From DAOTVD01 sp034437075 (GTDB lineage: Bacteria; Chloroflexota; Anaerolineae; Aggregatilineales; J027): a DNA stretch of 19,138 bases. Numbering within the stretch: position 1 is the stretch's first letter; every line of letters starts with the position of its first letter. Position numbers and translations under genes: made by a program. The notes below the pieces were generated by a model that made no database searches, was not told where the DNA came from, and saw nothing but the letters and a program-made list of their open reading frames with translations. This document shows, piece after piece, positions 1-7,102 of this stretch. The stretch is from the NCBI GenBank assembly GCA_034437075.1, contig DAOTVD010000381.1, forward strand, positions 1 through 19,138, in the 5' to 3' direction.

Positions 1-1152
1 CTGGGGACGCGCTTGGGTATCAGTACCCTGACGGACAGCAGCCGTTTTGACCTGGCATTGACGCTCGGCGGCGGCGAGGTCATGCTGACGGAACTTACAA
101 GCGCGTATGCCCCGTTCGCCAATGGTGGCCAGCGCATCGACCCGGTTTATATTCTGGAAGTGCGCGACAGCGACGGCGATATTCTTTACGAATGGCAGCC
201 CCCGGAGTGGGGTACGCCCGAACTCGACCCGCGCGTGGCCTATCTCATCACCAGCATTCTATCGGACGAAAACGCGCGCTATCCGTCCTTTGGGCACGGC
301 AGCGCCTTGAACCTCGGCGCGCGGCCTGCCGCCGCCAAAACGGGCACCACAACCGACTTCCGCGATAATTGGACGGTCGGCTATACGCCGAATCTGGTCA
401 CTGGGGTGTGGGTCGGCAATGCGGATAATACGCCCATGGATAATGTTTCCGGCATCAGTGGCGCGGGGCCGATCTGGAACCAATTTATGCGCGCCGTCCT
501 ACAAGGCCAGCCGTATTTAAGTTTCGATGTGCCCGAGGGCATCACGCGCGCGCAGGTTTGTGCAGTGAGTGGCCTGTTGCCCACGCCAGATTGCCCCCAG
601 CGCCGCTGGGAATGGTTCATTGAAGGCACCGTGCCCACCGAGGAAGATCACTTCTACCAGGCGTTTGAGATCGACCGTCGTACGGGCCAACTCGCCACGC
701 AGGCCACCCCGCCCGCCGACCGCGTCCGCGAGGTGTTTCTGGTGTTGCCGCCCGAAGCGCGCGATTGGGCCGCCCGGCAGGGCATCCCCGCGCCGCCTGT
801 GGGCGCGCGCCTAGTGGGCTACGACGCGCAGCCCGTGCGTTTGTTGGCCCCCGATCCGTATACGGTGTTTCAGCTTTCGCCGTTTACACCCTACGAGAAT
901 CAACGCATCCGTTTACAGACCGCCACACCGCCGGATACCGTGCGCGTCCGGTATATGCTAGATGGCGAACCATTAGCCAGCAGCGACACGGCACCTTTTG
1001 AAATCTGGTGGGCGCTGACACCCGGCCCGCACGAATTGCAAGCCGTGGCCACGCTGGCGGATGGTCAAACAATCGAAAGCGCTGTGGTGCCGTTCCGGGT
1101 GACTTCCTGGGTGCCGCCGGATGACCGCCCGGTCAGTGGCGAAGCAGAATAG
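1..1152 (+). CDS. Class A penicillin-binding protein, C-terminal part (5' end outside window)
   Basis: The reading frame is open from base 1, so this is the 3' part of a longer gene. The visible portion is the end of a transpeptidase domain. It contains the TLGGGEV and AYAPFANGG segments typical of PBP1-type enzymes and the KTGTT active-site box at about residues 113-117 of the visible frame, followed by the usual GVWVGN strand. The catalytic SxxK and SxN motifs and the glycosyltransferase domain would lie upstream and cannot be seen. After about residue 175 there is a Cys-containing linker (CAVSGLLPTPDCP). From about residue 290 an Ig-like beta domain begins, comparable to the C-terminal domain of PBP1C-type proteins. 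The enzyme would act outside the membrane, cross-linking peptidoglycan. The gene is followed after 29 bases by the next plus-strand gene, probably in the same transcript. The choice between PBP1A and PBP1C type is uncertain. Confidence 0.93.
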   Translation: MGTRLGISTLTDSSRFDLALTLGGGEVMLTELTSAYAPFANGGQRIDPVYILEVRDSDGDILYEWQPPEWGTPELDPRVAYLITSILSDENARYPSFGHGSALNLGARPAAAKTGTTTDFRDNWTVGYTPNLVTGVWVGNADNTPMDNVSGISGAGPIWNQFMRAVLQGQPYLSFDVPEGITRAQVCAVSGLLPTPDCPQRRWEWFIEGTVPTEEDHFYQAFEIDRRTGQLATQATPPADRVREVFLVLPPEARDWAARQGIPAPPVGARLVGYDAQPVRLLAPDPYTVFQLSPFTPYENQRIRLQTATPPDTVRVRYMLDGEPLASSDTAPFEIWWALTPGPHELQAVATLADGQTIESAVVPFRVTSWVPPDDRPVSGEAE

Positions 1153-1181
1153 ATAACATCATCGGGTTTAGGAGGACGTCT

Positions 1182-1613
1182 ATGGGTTATACGATACGAT
1201 TATTTACGAAAGCCCCCCTGGGGAGCCTCGTACCTTTACAGGCGCAGATGATCCAGCGTGGGTATCATGTGCAACCAGCGGGCACTAATCAGATGGACAT
1301 TTTCTATACTCAGGAGGCCGCGCCGCTGGTGGTTGATCTGGTTGATGCGGGCCAAGACATCACCCGCCGCGAAATTCAGACATTTTTGCAACGGGTTTCC
1401 GCCCTGGGCAACGAACCCGACCAGGGTTTGGTGCTAGATGTCTTGACACGCACCCAAGCGATCATCATGATTGGCGTGCCAGACGATTATGATAATGCCG
1501 CGCCCGCCTTGGATGATACGCTGGACATCGTGAGCAACGCCGCCGAAGGATTGTTCCAAGTGGACGGCGAAGGCTTTTATGACGGCAATCGCCTCATTTT
1601 GCCCTTAGCATAA
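1182..1613 (+). CDS. Conserved-looking hypothetical protein, 143 aa
   Basis: I do not recognise this family. The start is well supported by GGAGGA at 1171-1176, five bases before the ATG. The protein is soluble, with no signal peptide, membrane segment or cysteine, and is slightly acidic. It appears to alternate beta and alpha elements: an N-terminal strand (YTIRLF), a central helix around ITRREIQTFLQRV and an apolar strand AIIMIGVP, ending in a strand RLILPLA. This suggests a compact alpha/beta domain. It lies between the PBP gene (29 bases upstream) and a methyltransferase gene (22 bases downstream) on the same strand, so the three may be co-transcribed. Nothing in the sequence assigns a function. 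Confidence 0.85.
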   Translation: MGYTIRLFTKAPLGSLVPLQAQMIQRGYHVQPAGTNQMDIFYTQEAAPLVVDLVDAGQDITRREIQTFLQRVSALGNEPDQGLVLDVLTRTQAIIMIGVPDDYDNAAPALDDTLDIVSNAAEGLFQVDGEGFYDGNRLILPLA

Positions 1614-1635
1614 GACGACGAGACGAGATTATTTT

Positions 1636-2385
1636 ATGTCCAACATTCCGCGCGACGAATACGGCGAACAGTATTTCCAGAATTACAACTACGCAGATCG
1701 TAAGCTCAGCCGCTTTAGCATGTATTGGTTTGCGCGGCGCTATTACGCGGCCCTGGTGCGGCGTTATGCGCCGGAAGGCGGCGGCCAATTGCTCGAAATC
1801 GGCACGGGGCTAGGTCATCTGCTGGGGCTGTTGCAGGCGGATTTTCAGTGCGTGGGCATCGACATTGACGAATATCCGGTGGAGCAGACGCGCCTGAATG
1901 CTCCGCAAGCCGAAGCGTTTGTCTACCAGGCCGATGATTTGAACGTTTTTCAGGATGAACAATTCGCCGCGATTGTGTCATTGCATGTCTTCGAACATCT
2001 GCCGAACCCGGCGTTCACGTTAAGCGAGGTGCGGCGTGTGTTGCAGCCCGGTGGCGTGTTGCTTTTCGCAACGCCCAACCCTGGGTATAGTTTGCGCCGC
2101 TTCAAAGACCACGCCACGGACGCCATCGGCAAAGACCCCACGCATATCAACGTCCAACCGCCGCAGCAATGGCGGGCATGGCTGGCCGAGAATAACCTGC
2201 GCGTGGCGCGGCATTTTGGCGATGGCCTATGGGATGTGCCCTACCTGCCCGTGCTACCCAAAGGGGTTCAGTTCGGCCTGTTTGGCTTGCCGGCTTTGCT
2301 GCAAGTGCTGACGCGCACCACTTGGACGCCGCTGCCGTTGGGCGTGAACCAGATCATCATCGCCTACCGGGACGACGCGCTTTAG
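1636..2385 (+). CDS. Class I SAM-dependent methyltransferase
   Basis: A 249-residue protein with the Rossmann-type SAM-binding core of the Methyltransf_11/23 group. Motif I (LEIGTGLGHL) is at residues 53-62, with the acidic residue that should bind the SAM ribose in GIDID (D76). The HVFEHL signature is at 117-122 and the post-motif segment LQPGGVLLFATPN at 136-148. About 25 residues precede the core and are rich in Tyr and Arg (YFQNYNYADRKLSRF), as in methyltransferases acting on cell-envelope or glycan substrates, but the substrate cannot be read from the sequence. It follows the 143-aa gene by 22 bases. Its stop codon overlaps by four bases that of the convergent response-regulator gene. 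No strong SD is visible; the ATG is chosen because motif spacing fits the family. Confidence 0.9.
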   Translation: MSNIPRDEYGEQYFQNYNYADRKLSRFSMYWFARRYYAALVRRYAPEGGGQLLEIGTGLGHLLGLLQADFQCVGIDIDEYPVEQTRLNAPQAEAFVYQADDLNVFQDEQFAAIVSLHVFEHLPNPAFTLSEVRRVLQPGGVLLFATPNPGYSLRRFKDHATDAIGKDPTHINVQPPQQWRAWLAENNLRVARHFGDGLWDVPYLPVLPKGVQFGLFGLPALLQVLTRTTWTPLPLGVNQIIIAYRDDAL

Positions 2386-2825
2386 AACTCATCTTGCAAG
2401 GCCCGCGCCCGCGCGCCGAGTTCAGGCACGTCTAACAACAGGGTCAATAAATCGCGCACAAAATTGGTTGGGTCTAATGGTTTGGACAGATAATTATGAA
2501 ACCCGGCGGCGATAGCGCGCGTGCGGTCATCATGTTTGGCATGGGCCGTCAGCGCGATGACGGGTATGTCGGCTGTCGCGCGGTCGTTCTTCAGGCGTTT
2601 GACCATTTCCCAGCCGTCCATGTGCGGCATAGAAAGGTCAGAGACGATAAAATCGGGTTTTTCATTTTGCGCGCGGGCTAAACCTTCCTGCCCATTGGGG
2701 GCGGTGCCCACATCTGCTCCACACATTCGCAAAAGCGTCTCGGCAATTTCGATGCTCACCGGGTCATCATCCACGACCAACACGCGCCAGCCTTGCAGCA
2801 GATCATTCCTTAGCGAAAACGACAT
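2382..2825 (-). CDS. Stand-alone response regulator receiver protein
   Basis: A 147-residue protein made only of a CheY-like receiver domain. The acidic pocket VVDDD is at residues 17-21, the phospho-accepting aspartate at D63 in VSDLSMP, the switch threonine at T93 (ALTAH) and the conserved lysine at K115 (LSKPLD). No output domain follows; the last 20 residues form a charged helix. It would be phosphorylated by a histidine kinase that is not in the window, and would signal by protein-protein contact. The start is supported by AGGTGAG at 2835-2841, nine bases before the ATG. A TATGAT box lies farther upstream, but no good -35 was seen. It sits 72 bases downstream of the Nudix gene on the same strand. 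Confidence 0.94.
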   Translation of the reverse strand: MSFSLRNDLLQGWRVLVVDDDPVSIEIAETLLRMCGADVGTAPNGQEGLARAQNEKPDFIVSDLSMPHMDGWEMVKRLKNDRATADIPVIALTAHAKHDDRTRAIAAGFHNYLSKPLDPTNFVRDLLTLLLDVPELGARARALQDEF

Positions 2826-2897
2826 AGCAACTATCTCACCTTAATCACTTCGTTTGCAGACGTATCATATTTTGCCCTTAGCATACTACCATCTGCT

Positions 2898-3386
2898 TCA
2901 CGAAGACAACCAGCGCGCTAGCACCGCGCGGGTGCTCTCGAAGGCCACCGGCGGCAGTTCATCGGGCGCGAACCAGGCGGCTTCTAGGGCATCGTCGCCC
3001 GCGCCGAGCATCCCGCCTACGGGATAGCCCTGGTAAATGATGACGATCACGGCCAGATAGGCTTCGTAGTACATCACGTCAACCAATTGTGAAATGGCAA
3101 TCTGCAAGCCGGTTTCTTCGTGCGTTTCGCGGATGGCGGCGCGTTCGGGGTCTTCGCCATAATCCACATAGCCCGCCGGGAGCGCCCATTTACCCAGTTC
3201 GGGTGCCACACCCCGCCGCACGAGTAACACCTTACCCCCATCTACGACAAATGCGCAGGCCGCGACCTTTGGATCACGAAAATGGACATAGCCGCAGGCC
3301 GAGCACGCGCGGCGCAACTTGCCAAAAACCGTCTTTTCGACCAAGGGCGTACCGCATTGCGGGCAAAAGTTCGGCGGCGCGACCAT
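2898..3386 (-). CDS. Nudix hydrolase with N-terminal zinc ribbon
   Basis: A 162-residue protein in two parts. The N-terminus carries a zinc ribbon with cysteine pairs C8/C11 (CPQC) and C28/C31 (CSAC), as in NADH pyrophosphatase and related ADP-ribose or nucleotide-sugar hydrolases. The Nudix fold follows, with a complete Nudix box from G72 to L94: G, five residues, E78, seven residues, then R86-E87 and E90-E91-x-G93. These glutamates bind the divalent metal for pyrophosphate hydrolysis of nucleoside diphosphate-linked compounds. It is shorter than full NudC and lacks its extra N-terminal domain, so the exact substrate is unknown. The gene starts 12 bases after the anti-sigma gene and is probably in the sigma/anti-sigma operon. 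Confidence 0.93.
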   Translation of the reverse strand: MVAPPNFCPQCGTPLVEKTVFGKLRRACSACGYVHFRDPKVAACAFVVDGGKVLLVRRGVAPELGKWALPAGYVDYGEDPERAAIRETHEETGLQIAISQLVDVMYYEAYLAVIVIIYQGYPVGGMLGAGDDALEAAWFAPDELPPVAFESTRAVLARWLSS

Positions 3387-3398
3387 CTCGACCCGATC

Positions 3399-4301
3399 CT
3401 AAAACCCGGTCAAGAAACGAACCACGGCCCGTACAAGTTCGCCTATGCCGAAAACACTACCCAGTAGGGCCAGATTCAGCGGCGGGGCGTCGTCTGCGGT
3501 GATGCCAGTCCGGGCTTCGGGGGCGTCGTCTGCGGGCGCGGCGTCTTCATCCCCGGCGGCCTCTGGCATGGTCATGATTTCGGCTTCTTCTGCGGCCATG
3601 GTGTCGGCCTCATCGGCCAGCGCAGCATCAGCGGCGCCCAGGCCATCACCCGAGGGGAGAGGCGGCTCCTGGGGCACAGCTTCCGCTTGCGCCCCCCCGG
3701 CGAAGGTATCCGGCGGCGCGACATTAGGCGGCATCACGGCGGCGGTCGGCGGTGGCGATGATACCGGGAGATTCGTTGGGCTGGCGGTCGGCAATTGGGT
3801 AGGGCGGTTCGTTGGCGCCACGGCTTGTTGCGTAGCGGTTGCAAATGCCTGGGCAACATCCGTAACCATGGCTTCGTCCGTCAGGGGCACGACCGATGTC
3901 GGTTGCGGGGGGGCTTCAAAAGCTTGATCGGCATTGTCAAATTGGGTGGCGGCCTCGTCTCCGGCCAAGGTCATCAGGAAAAAGACGAGCCCGATGACGG
4001 CGACAAACATCGCGGCTAGCGCGGGCACCCATAGCGCCAGATTGACCACGCGCCCCCCTCCGGAACGGCCTTGTGATGGTGATCCTTCGCCGAGCATCTC
4101 GGGCGTTAGGGTATAGTCGCGGGGGGCGCGCAAGGTTGGCATCTCGCGCAGCAATGCGACCGTCGCGCGCAGGTCGTCCAGTTCGGCCCGCAAATCGGCA
4201 TCTTGCGCCAGGCGTGCTTCCAGGGCGGCGCGTGCCTGGGGGGCAAGTTCATCGTCAATGTATGCCGATAGTTGCAGGCTGTCCTGCTCGTTTGGGGTCA
4301 T
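3399..4301 (-). CDS. Membrane anti-sigma factor (partner of the ECF sigma factor)
   Basis: A 300-residue protein. Residues 5-55 (SLQLSAYIDDELAPQAR...) resemble the anti-sigma domain that clamps ECF sigma factors, but the usual HxxxCxxC zinc motif is absent. One hydrophobic segment at about 87-112 places the rest outside the membrane. That outer part is low in complexity, rich in Pro, Thr and Ala, then very acidic (about residues 225-270). A short hydrophobic stretch near the C-terminus (about 275-300) could touch the membrane or a partner. The gene begins 23 bases after the sigma-factor gene on the same strand, the standard sigma/anti-sigma arrangement. The likely role is to hold the sigma factor inactive until an envelope signal arrives. 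The family call relies on context as well as sequence. Confidence 0.85.
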   Translation of the reverse strand: MTPNEQDSLQLSAYIDDELAPQARAALEARLAQDADLRAELDDLRATVALLREMPTLRAPRDYTLTPEMLGEGSPSQGRSGGGRVVNLALWVPALAAMFVAVIGLVFFLMTLAGDEAATQFDNADQAFEAPPQPTSVVPLTDEAMVTDVAQAFATATQQAVAPTNRPTQLPTASPTNLPVSSPPPTAAVMPPNVAPPDTFAGGAQAEAVPQEPPLPSGDGLGAADAALADEADTMAAEEAEIMTMPEAAGDEDAAPADDAPEARTGITADDAPPLNLALLGSVFGIGELVRAVVRFLTGF

Positions 4302-4324
4302 GGTTGCATCACGAACTTATCAGG

Positions 4325-4927
4325 TCACGTACGATTAGAACAATACTTAGCGGGCAAAAGTTCCCCGGCGGTTTGCAAACAGGCGCGCAGATTGGCCCGT
4401 GCGCGGCTAATGCGGGACTTAACCGTGCCCAGCGAGATGTCCGCCGCCTGCGCGATTTCGTCATAGGCATAATCTTGCACATCGGCCATCATGATGACCA
4501 GGCGTTGGTCTGGGCTGAGCGCGGCCAAACAGCGTTCGATGGCGCTACGCAGTTCGCCGCGCTGAGCGTGGCCTTCTGGCCCTTCGGCGGGGCTGGCCAG
4601 GCGCGCGTCGGCTTCGGGGCCAGGGCCATCCTCGGGGTCGTCATCCAGCGATTCGGTGGGGCGGCGCTTATGGCGGCGCAGTTCGTCATAGCAGGCATTG
4701 GTGGCGATGCGCAATAGCCAAGCGCGAAAATTACCGCCCTGAAATTGATCTAATTTGCGATAGGCAGAAATGAAAGTTTCCTGGGTGATGTCGTCTGCGC
4801 CTGCTGGGTCTTGCAGAATGCGCATCGTCAGGCTGTAGACCTGATCTTGATAGGCCAACACCAGCGCATTGAAGGCTCCTAGGTCGCCGCGTTGCGCGGC
4901 TGCGATTTGCACATCTTGCTGTACCAT
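4325..4927 (-). CDS. ECF-family RNA polymerase sigma factor
   Basis: A 200-residue sigma factor. Region 2 spans about residues 19-89 and includes the DDITQETFISAYRKLDQF segment, where sigma binds core polymerase and the -10 element, and the FRAWLLRIATNACYDELRR helix. An acidic linker (about 95-120) follows, then region 4 at about 130-185 with the helix-turn-helix YDEIAQAADISLGTVKSRISRAR that reads the -35 element. The frame stays open upstream to 5062, but that extension is the antisense translation of tRNA-Leu, so the ATG at 4927 is taken as the start. It heads a probable operon with the anti-sigma factor and the Nudix hydrolase. The start codon overlaps the -35 box of the divergent tRNA promoter, so the sigma promoter must lie within or beyond the tRNA gene. 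Confidence 0.94.
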   Translation of the reverse strand: MVQQDVQIAAAQRGDLGAFNALVLAYQDQVYSLTMRILQDPAGADDITQETFISAYRKLDQFQGGNFRAWLLRIATNACYDELRRHKRRPTESLDDDPEDGPGPEADARLASPAEGPEGHAQRGELRSAIERCLAALSPDQRLVIMMADVQDYAYDEIAQAADISLGTVKSRISRARANLRACLQTAGELLPAKYCSNRT

Positions 4928-4955
4928 TGACGTGTTGCTCGAAAGCCCGTATACT
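4927..4955 (+). promoter_or_regulatory. Sigma70-type promoter of tRNA-Leu
   Basis: TTGACG at 4927-4932 and TATACT at 4950-4955 are separated by exactly 17 bases. The tRNA begins 13 bases after the -10 box, so the 5' leader would be very short. The -35 box shares base 4927 with the start codon of the divergent sigma-factor gene. Confidence 0.8.
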
Positions 4956-4967
4956 TGCCGCATCTTC

Positions 4968-5049
4968 GCCGGAGTGGCGGAATTGGTAGACGCACACGAC
5001 TCAAAATCGTGCGGGGAAACCCTTGTGGGTTCGAGTCCCACCTCCGGTA
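4968..5049 (+). tRNA. tRNA-Leu (anticodon CAA)
   Basis: An 82-base type II tRNA. The acceptor stem pairs GCCGGAG (4968-4974) with CTCCGGT (5042-5048), with one G-U pair at the end, and A5049 is the discriminator base expected for leucine tRNAs. The anticodon stem CACGA/TCGTG closes the seven-base loop CTCAAAA, which gives anticodon CAA for UUG codons. A long variable arm (GGG, GAAA loop, CCC) is present, and the T arm GTGGG/CCCAC holds the loop TTCGAGT. CCA is not encoded and must be added after transcription. Confidence 0.97.
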
Positions 5050-5111
5050 TCTTTTTGGTCATTTGTAGACCATGCCACTAAACGCTGTAGTATAGCACAC
5101 GCATTATCTCT

Positions 5112-5564
5112 ATGCGACAATTTATCGGTACAGCCCTGGTTGCAACTATTCTCGGTATCGGACTGGGGATTTTTTTGGGTTGGGAGCAATTCCCCCGCTC
5201 GCCCGAAAACAGCAGCATGTGCCAATTCTCGCGCGATAACCTAGAAGACTATACGCTGATGGTGGCACGTGGCTTTCGCGTAGACCAGGCCGCCGATACG
5301 TCCATTACGGCGCGCGATGCTGCGCTAGAACGGCTCTTGCCTCTGAACGCCAACAACAGCACCGTTTGCGAAAATGGCCAGAGCGCGGTGCAGATCGACA
5401 ACATCCCCGCTTGGGTGCAAGATGTCACCGAACGCTATCGCACACGGGGCGCCGACTTGCGCGATATTTGCGACTTGGCGAATCTCTCGGCGGCCTTTGG
5501 GCGGCAAATCCCCGGCTATGCGGATGGCAGCCCCAGCGCCATCTGCAATCAATTTGGCTCATGA
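5112..5564 (+). CDS. Membrane-anchored protein of unknown function, 150 aa
   Basis: I do not recognise this family. A single N-terminal transmembrane helix (about residues 5-23, with small-residue GxGxG spacing: ILGIGLGIFLGW) is followed by a domain of about 125 residues that should face the outside. It contains four cysteines (C37, C86, C120, C145), which could form two disulfides. Residues 44-76 (EDYTLMVARGF then ALERLL) resemble residues 62-87 of the next gene product (KRMYIAAIAQEY then AVTRLL), and both have an aromatic motif after the helix (GWEQFP and YAWQIDP). I infer that the two are distant paralogues. The stop overlaps the start of the next gene in ATGA (5561-5564), so translation is probably coupled. 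No good SD precedes its own ATG. Confidence 0.82.
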   Translation: MRQFIGTALVATILGIGLGIFLGWEQFPRSPENSSMCQFSRDNLEDYTLMVARGFRVDQAADTSITARDAALERLLPLNANNSTVCENGQSAVQIDNIPAWVQDVTERYRTRGADLRDICDLANLSAAFGRQIPGYADGSPSAICNQFGS

Positions 5565-6466
5565 CCCAACAGGCCCCCCAAGACGAAATTTTAACCCCCA
5601 TCGAGCGCTCTGGCTTGGGCTTATCGCTCTCTGGCGGGCTGCTAGGGCTAGTTTTGGGCGTGCTGTTGGGCTTATTCTATGCCTGGCAAATCGACCCGGT
5701 GATCGTGACGAACACCGCGCCCGCCGACCTAGACAGCAGTGACAAACGCATGTATATCGCGGCCATCGCGCAAGAATACGGCGCCACGGGCGATCTGCAA
5801 CAGGCCGTTACGCGCTTGCTAGACGTGGAGCCAGACGGCAACCCGTTCGAAGTGGCGGCGAATGCGGCCTGCGGGCTGATGCGTTCCGGCGATATTAACC
5901 ACGTTAGCGATACCGAAATCATCCGCAGTTTGCGCGCGATTTACGAGCCACAAGGTATCGTGGCTGAGTGCGATATTTCCGCGTTTAATACGCCCGTCCC
6001 GGTGACGATCATCCCAGCCACGCCCACGCCCAGCCCCACGACGACGATCACGCCCGTGGCCACTAAAACGCCGACACCCCAACTTGACCCCGGCCCGCTC
6101 AGCACCCCCCTGCCCACGCATACGCCGGTCGGCGTGGCAGGTTTTCGGCAAGCCTTTGTGGAGCCCTTCTGCACGCCGGGTATCAGCGGCATTATTGAAA
6201 TTTATGTGCGCGATGCGAACGGCGCTGGCTTGCCAGGCATCCCCGTAGAGGTCATTGATAGCGACCGCAACCGCGCGGTATTTTTTACGGGGCTGAAGCC
6301 CGAACGCGGCGACGATTACGCCGATTTCGCAATGGCGCCGGACGAGCGCTATCGGGTCGGGGTGGTGGATGCGGGCCAACCCACGCAAGAACTCGCCGCG
6401 ACGCCTTGCGACGAAGTCGGCACCCTGCAAAGTTATCGGGTCGTGCTACAACGTATTGAGCCCTAG
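5561..6466 (+). CDS. Membrane-anchored protein with Pro/Thr linker and C-terminal beta domain
   Basis: A 301-residue protein. The ATG at 5561 is chosen because it overlaps the previous stop codon (ATGA) and directly precedes the transmembrane segment; a longer open frame upstream lies inside the previous gene and has no support. The order is a short cytoplasmic tail, a transmembrane helix at about 19-43, a helical segment related to that of the upstream gene (about 58-140), a Pro/Thr-rich linker at about 144-190, and a C-terminal beta-rich domain (about 195-301). That last domain has the look of a carboxypeptidase-regulatory or Ig-like fold (IEIYVRDANGAGLPGIPVEVID). Four cysteines (C104, C137, C204, C283) lie on the outer side. 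It is probably an envelope protein acting with its neighbour; no enzymatic motif is visible. Its 3' end overlaps bioY by 21 bases. Confidence 0.86.
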   Translation: MTQQAPQDEILTPIERSGLGLSLSGGLLGLVLGVLLGLFYAWQIDPVIVTNTAPADLDSSDKRMYIAAIAQEYGATGDLQQAVTRLLDVEPDGNPFEVAANAACGLMRSGDINHVSDTEIIRSLRAIYEPQGIVAECDISAFNTPVPVTIIPATPTPSPTTTITPVATKTPTPQLDPGPLSTPLPTHTPVGVAGFRQAFVEPFCTPGISGIIEIYVRDANGAGLPGIPVEVIDSDRNRAVFFTGLKPERGDDYADFAMAPDERYRVGVVDAGQPTQELAATPCDEVGTLQSYRVVLQRIEP

Positions 6467-7000
6467 CCAGCGCCGCGCGCCCTCACCCAAGCCTGCCGCA
6501 ATGATCGCCTTGGCGATGTCTAGCACGATGAACGGCGCCACGCCTGCTGCCCAGGCCGCCGCCCACGAAATCTCCAAATAGGCTTTCAGATAGGCCGTAC
6601 CACATAGATAGATCACAAGAATGCCCAGCCAGGACGCCGCAAAGCGAACCCCAAAGCGCGGATGCATCCCCAACCAGCCGACCAACCCCGCCGCCAACGG
6701 GAAGCTGAGCAGATAGCCTAATGTGGGCGTGGTGAACGCGGCAAACCCGCCCAGACCATTAGCCGCCAGGGGTGCGCCGCCCGCAATCAACATCAAATAA
6801 GCCACCTGGCTGGCGAAGGCATCACGCGGGCCAAGCGCCAGCCCCGCGAGCAAGACGACCAACACTTGCAGGGTGATGGGCACAGGCTGCAAAGGGATGG
6901 ATACTTGCGCGCCCAACCCGGTCAGTAACCCGGTCGCCAAGATGAGCAGCCAGCGCAAGCGTGTATCGGTGGCCATAGCCGGATAAGCATGATAGAGCAT
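6446..7000 (-). CDS. bioY: Biotin transporter BioY (ECF-type S component)
   Basis: A 184-residue integral membrane protein with five or six hydrophobic helices. It carries the BioY signature: PLQPVPITLQVLVVLLAGLALGP near the start, then a Gly/Ala-rich stretch (LIAGGAPLAANGLGGFA) leading to the conserved PTLGYLLSFPLAA segment. BioY binds biotin in the membrane and either works alone or docks with the EcfA/EcfA'/EcfT energy module; no ecf genes are in the window. The start is supported by AGGAGA at 7008-7013, seven bases before the ATG. The 3' end overlaps the convergent membrane-protein gene by 21 bases. No biotin operator was recognised upstream. Confidence 0.93.
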   Translation of the reverse strand: MLYHAYPAMATDTRLRWLLILATGLLTGLGAQVSIPLQPVPITLQVLVVLLAGLALGPRDAFASQVAYLMLIAGGAPLAANGLGGFAAFTTPTLGYLLSFPLAAGLVGWLGMHPRFGVRFAASWLGILVIYLCGTAYLKAYLEISWAAAWAAGVAPFIVLDIAKAIIAAGLGEGARRWLGLNTL

Positions 7001-7071
7001 GGTTAATTCTCCTGAAATTGTTTGCGTTTAATGATCGTTTCTATTCAGTAGGCGAATCATCGCGCGACCTA

Positions 7072-7080
7072 TGGTACAGT
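7072..7080 (+). promoter_or_regulatory. Possible extended -10 promoter for the SH3b/beta-lactamase-fold gene
   Basis: The sequence TGGTACAGT is an extended -10 element (TG, one base, TACAGT), 22 bases before the ATG at 7103. No matching -35 box was seen at the right distance, so support is modest. Confidence 0.4.
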
Positions 7081-7102
7081 TAGGGCATTTGAAACAGCAA
7101 GC

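Noticed and set aside
4073..4717. 214-codon plus-strand ORF opposite the sigma and anti-sigma genes
   Set aside because: It is a GC-rich shadow frame without SD or recognisable domain; both genes opposite have clear family features.
4928..5062. N-terminal extension of the sigma-factor frame by 45 codons
   Set aside because: The extension is the antisense translation of tRNA-Leu, a common false call, and conserved sigma region 2 begins shortly after the ATG at 4927.
5055..5075. GGTC/GACC hairpin after tRNA-Leu considered as a terminator
   Set aside because: The stem has only four pairs and the T run lies before it, so it does not support plus-strand termination.
5001..5225. Minus-strand ORF ending in GGGTRTHKGFPARF
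   Set aside because: This is the other antisense frame over tRNA-Leu, a well-known annotation artefact, and it has no SD.
5366..5560. Upstream extension of the second membrane-protein frame
   Set aside because: It is an out-of-frame reading inside the first membrane-protein gene; the ATG at 5561 precedes the helix and forms the ATGA overlap.
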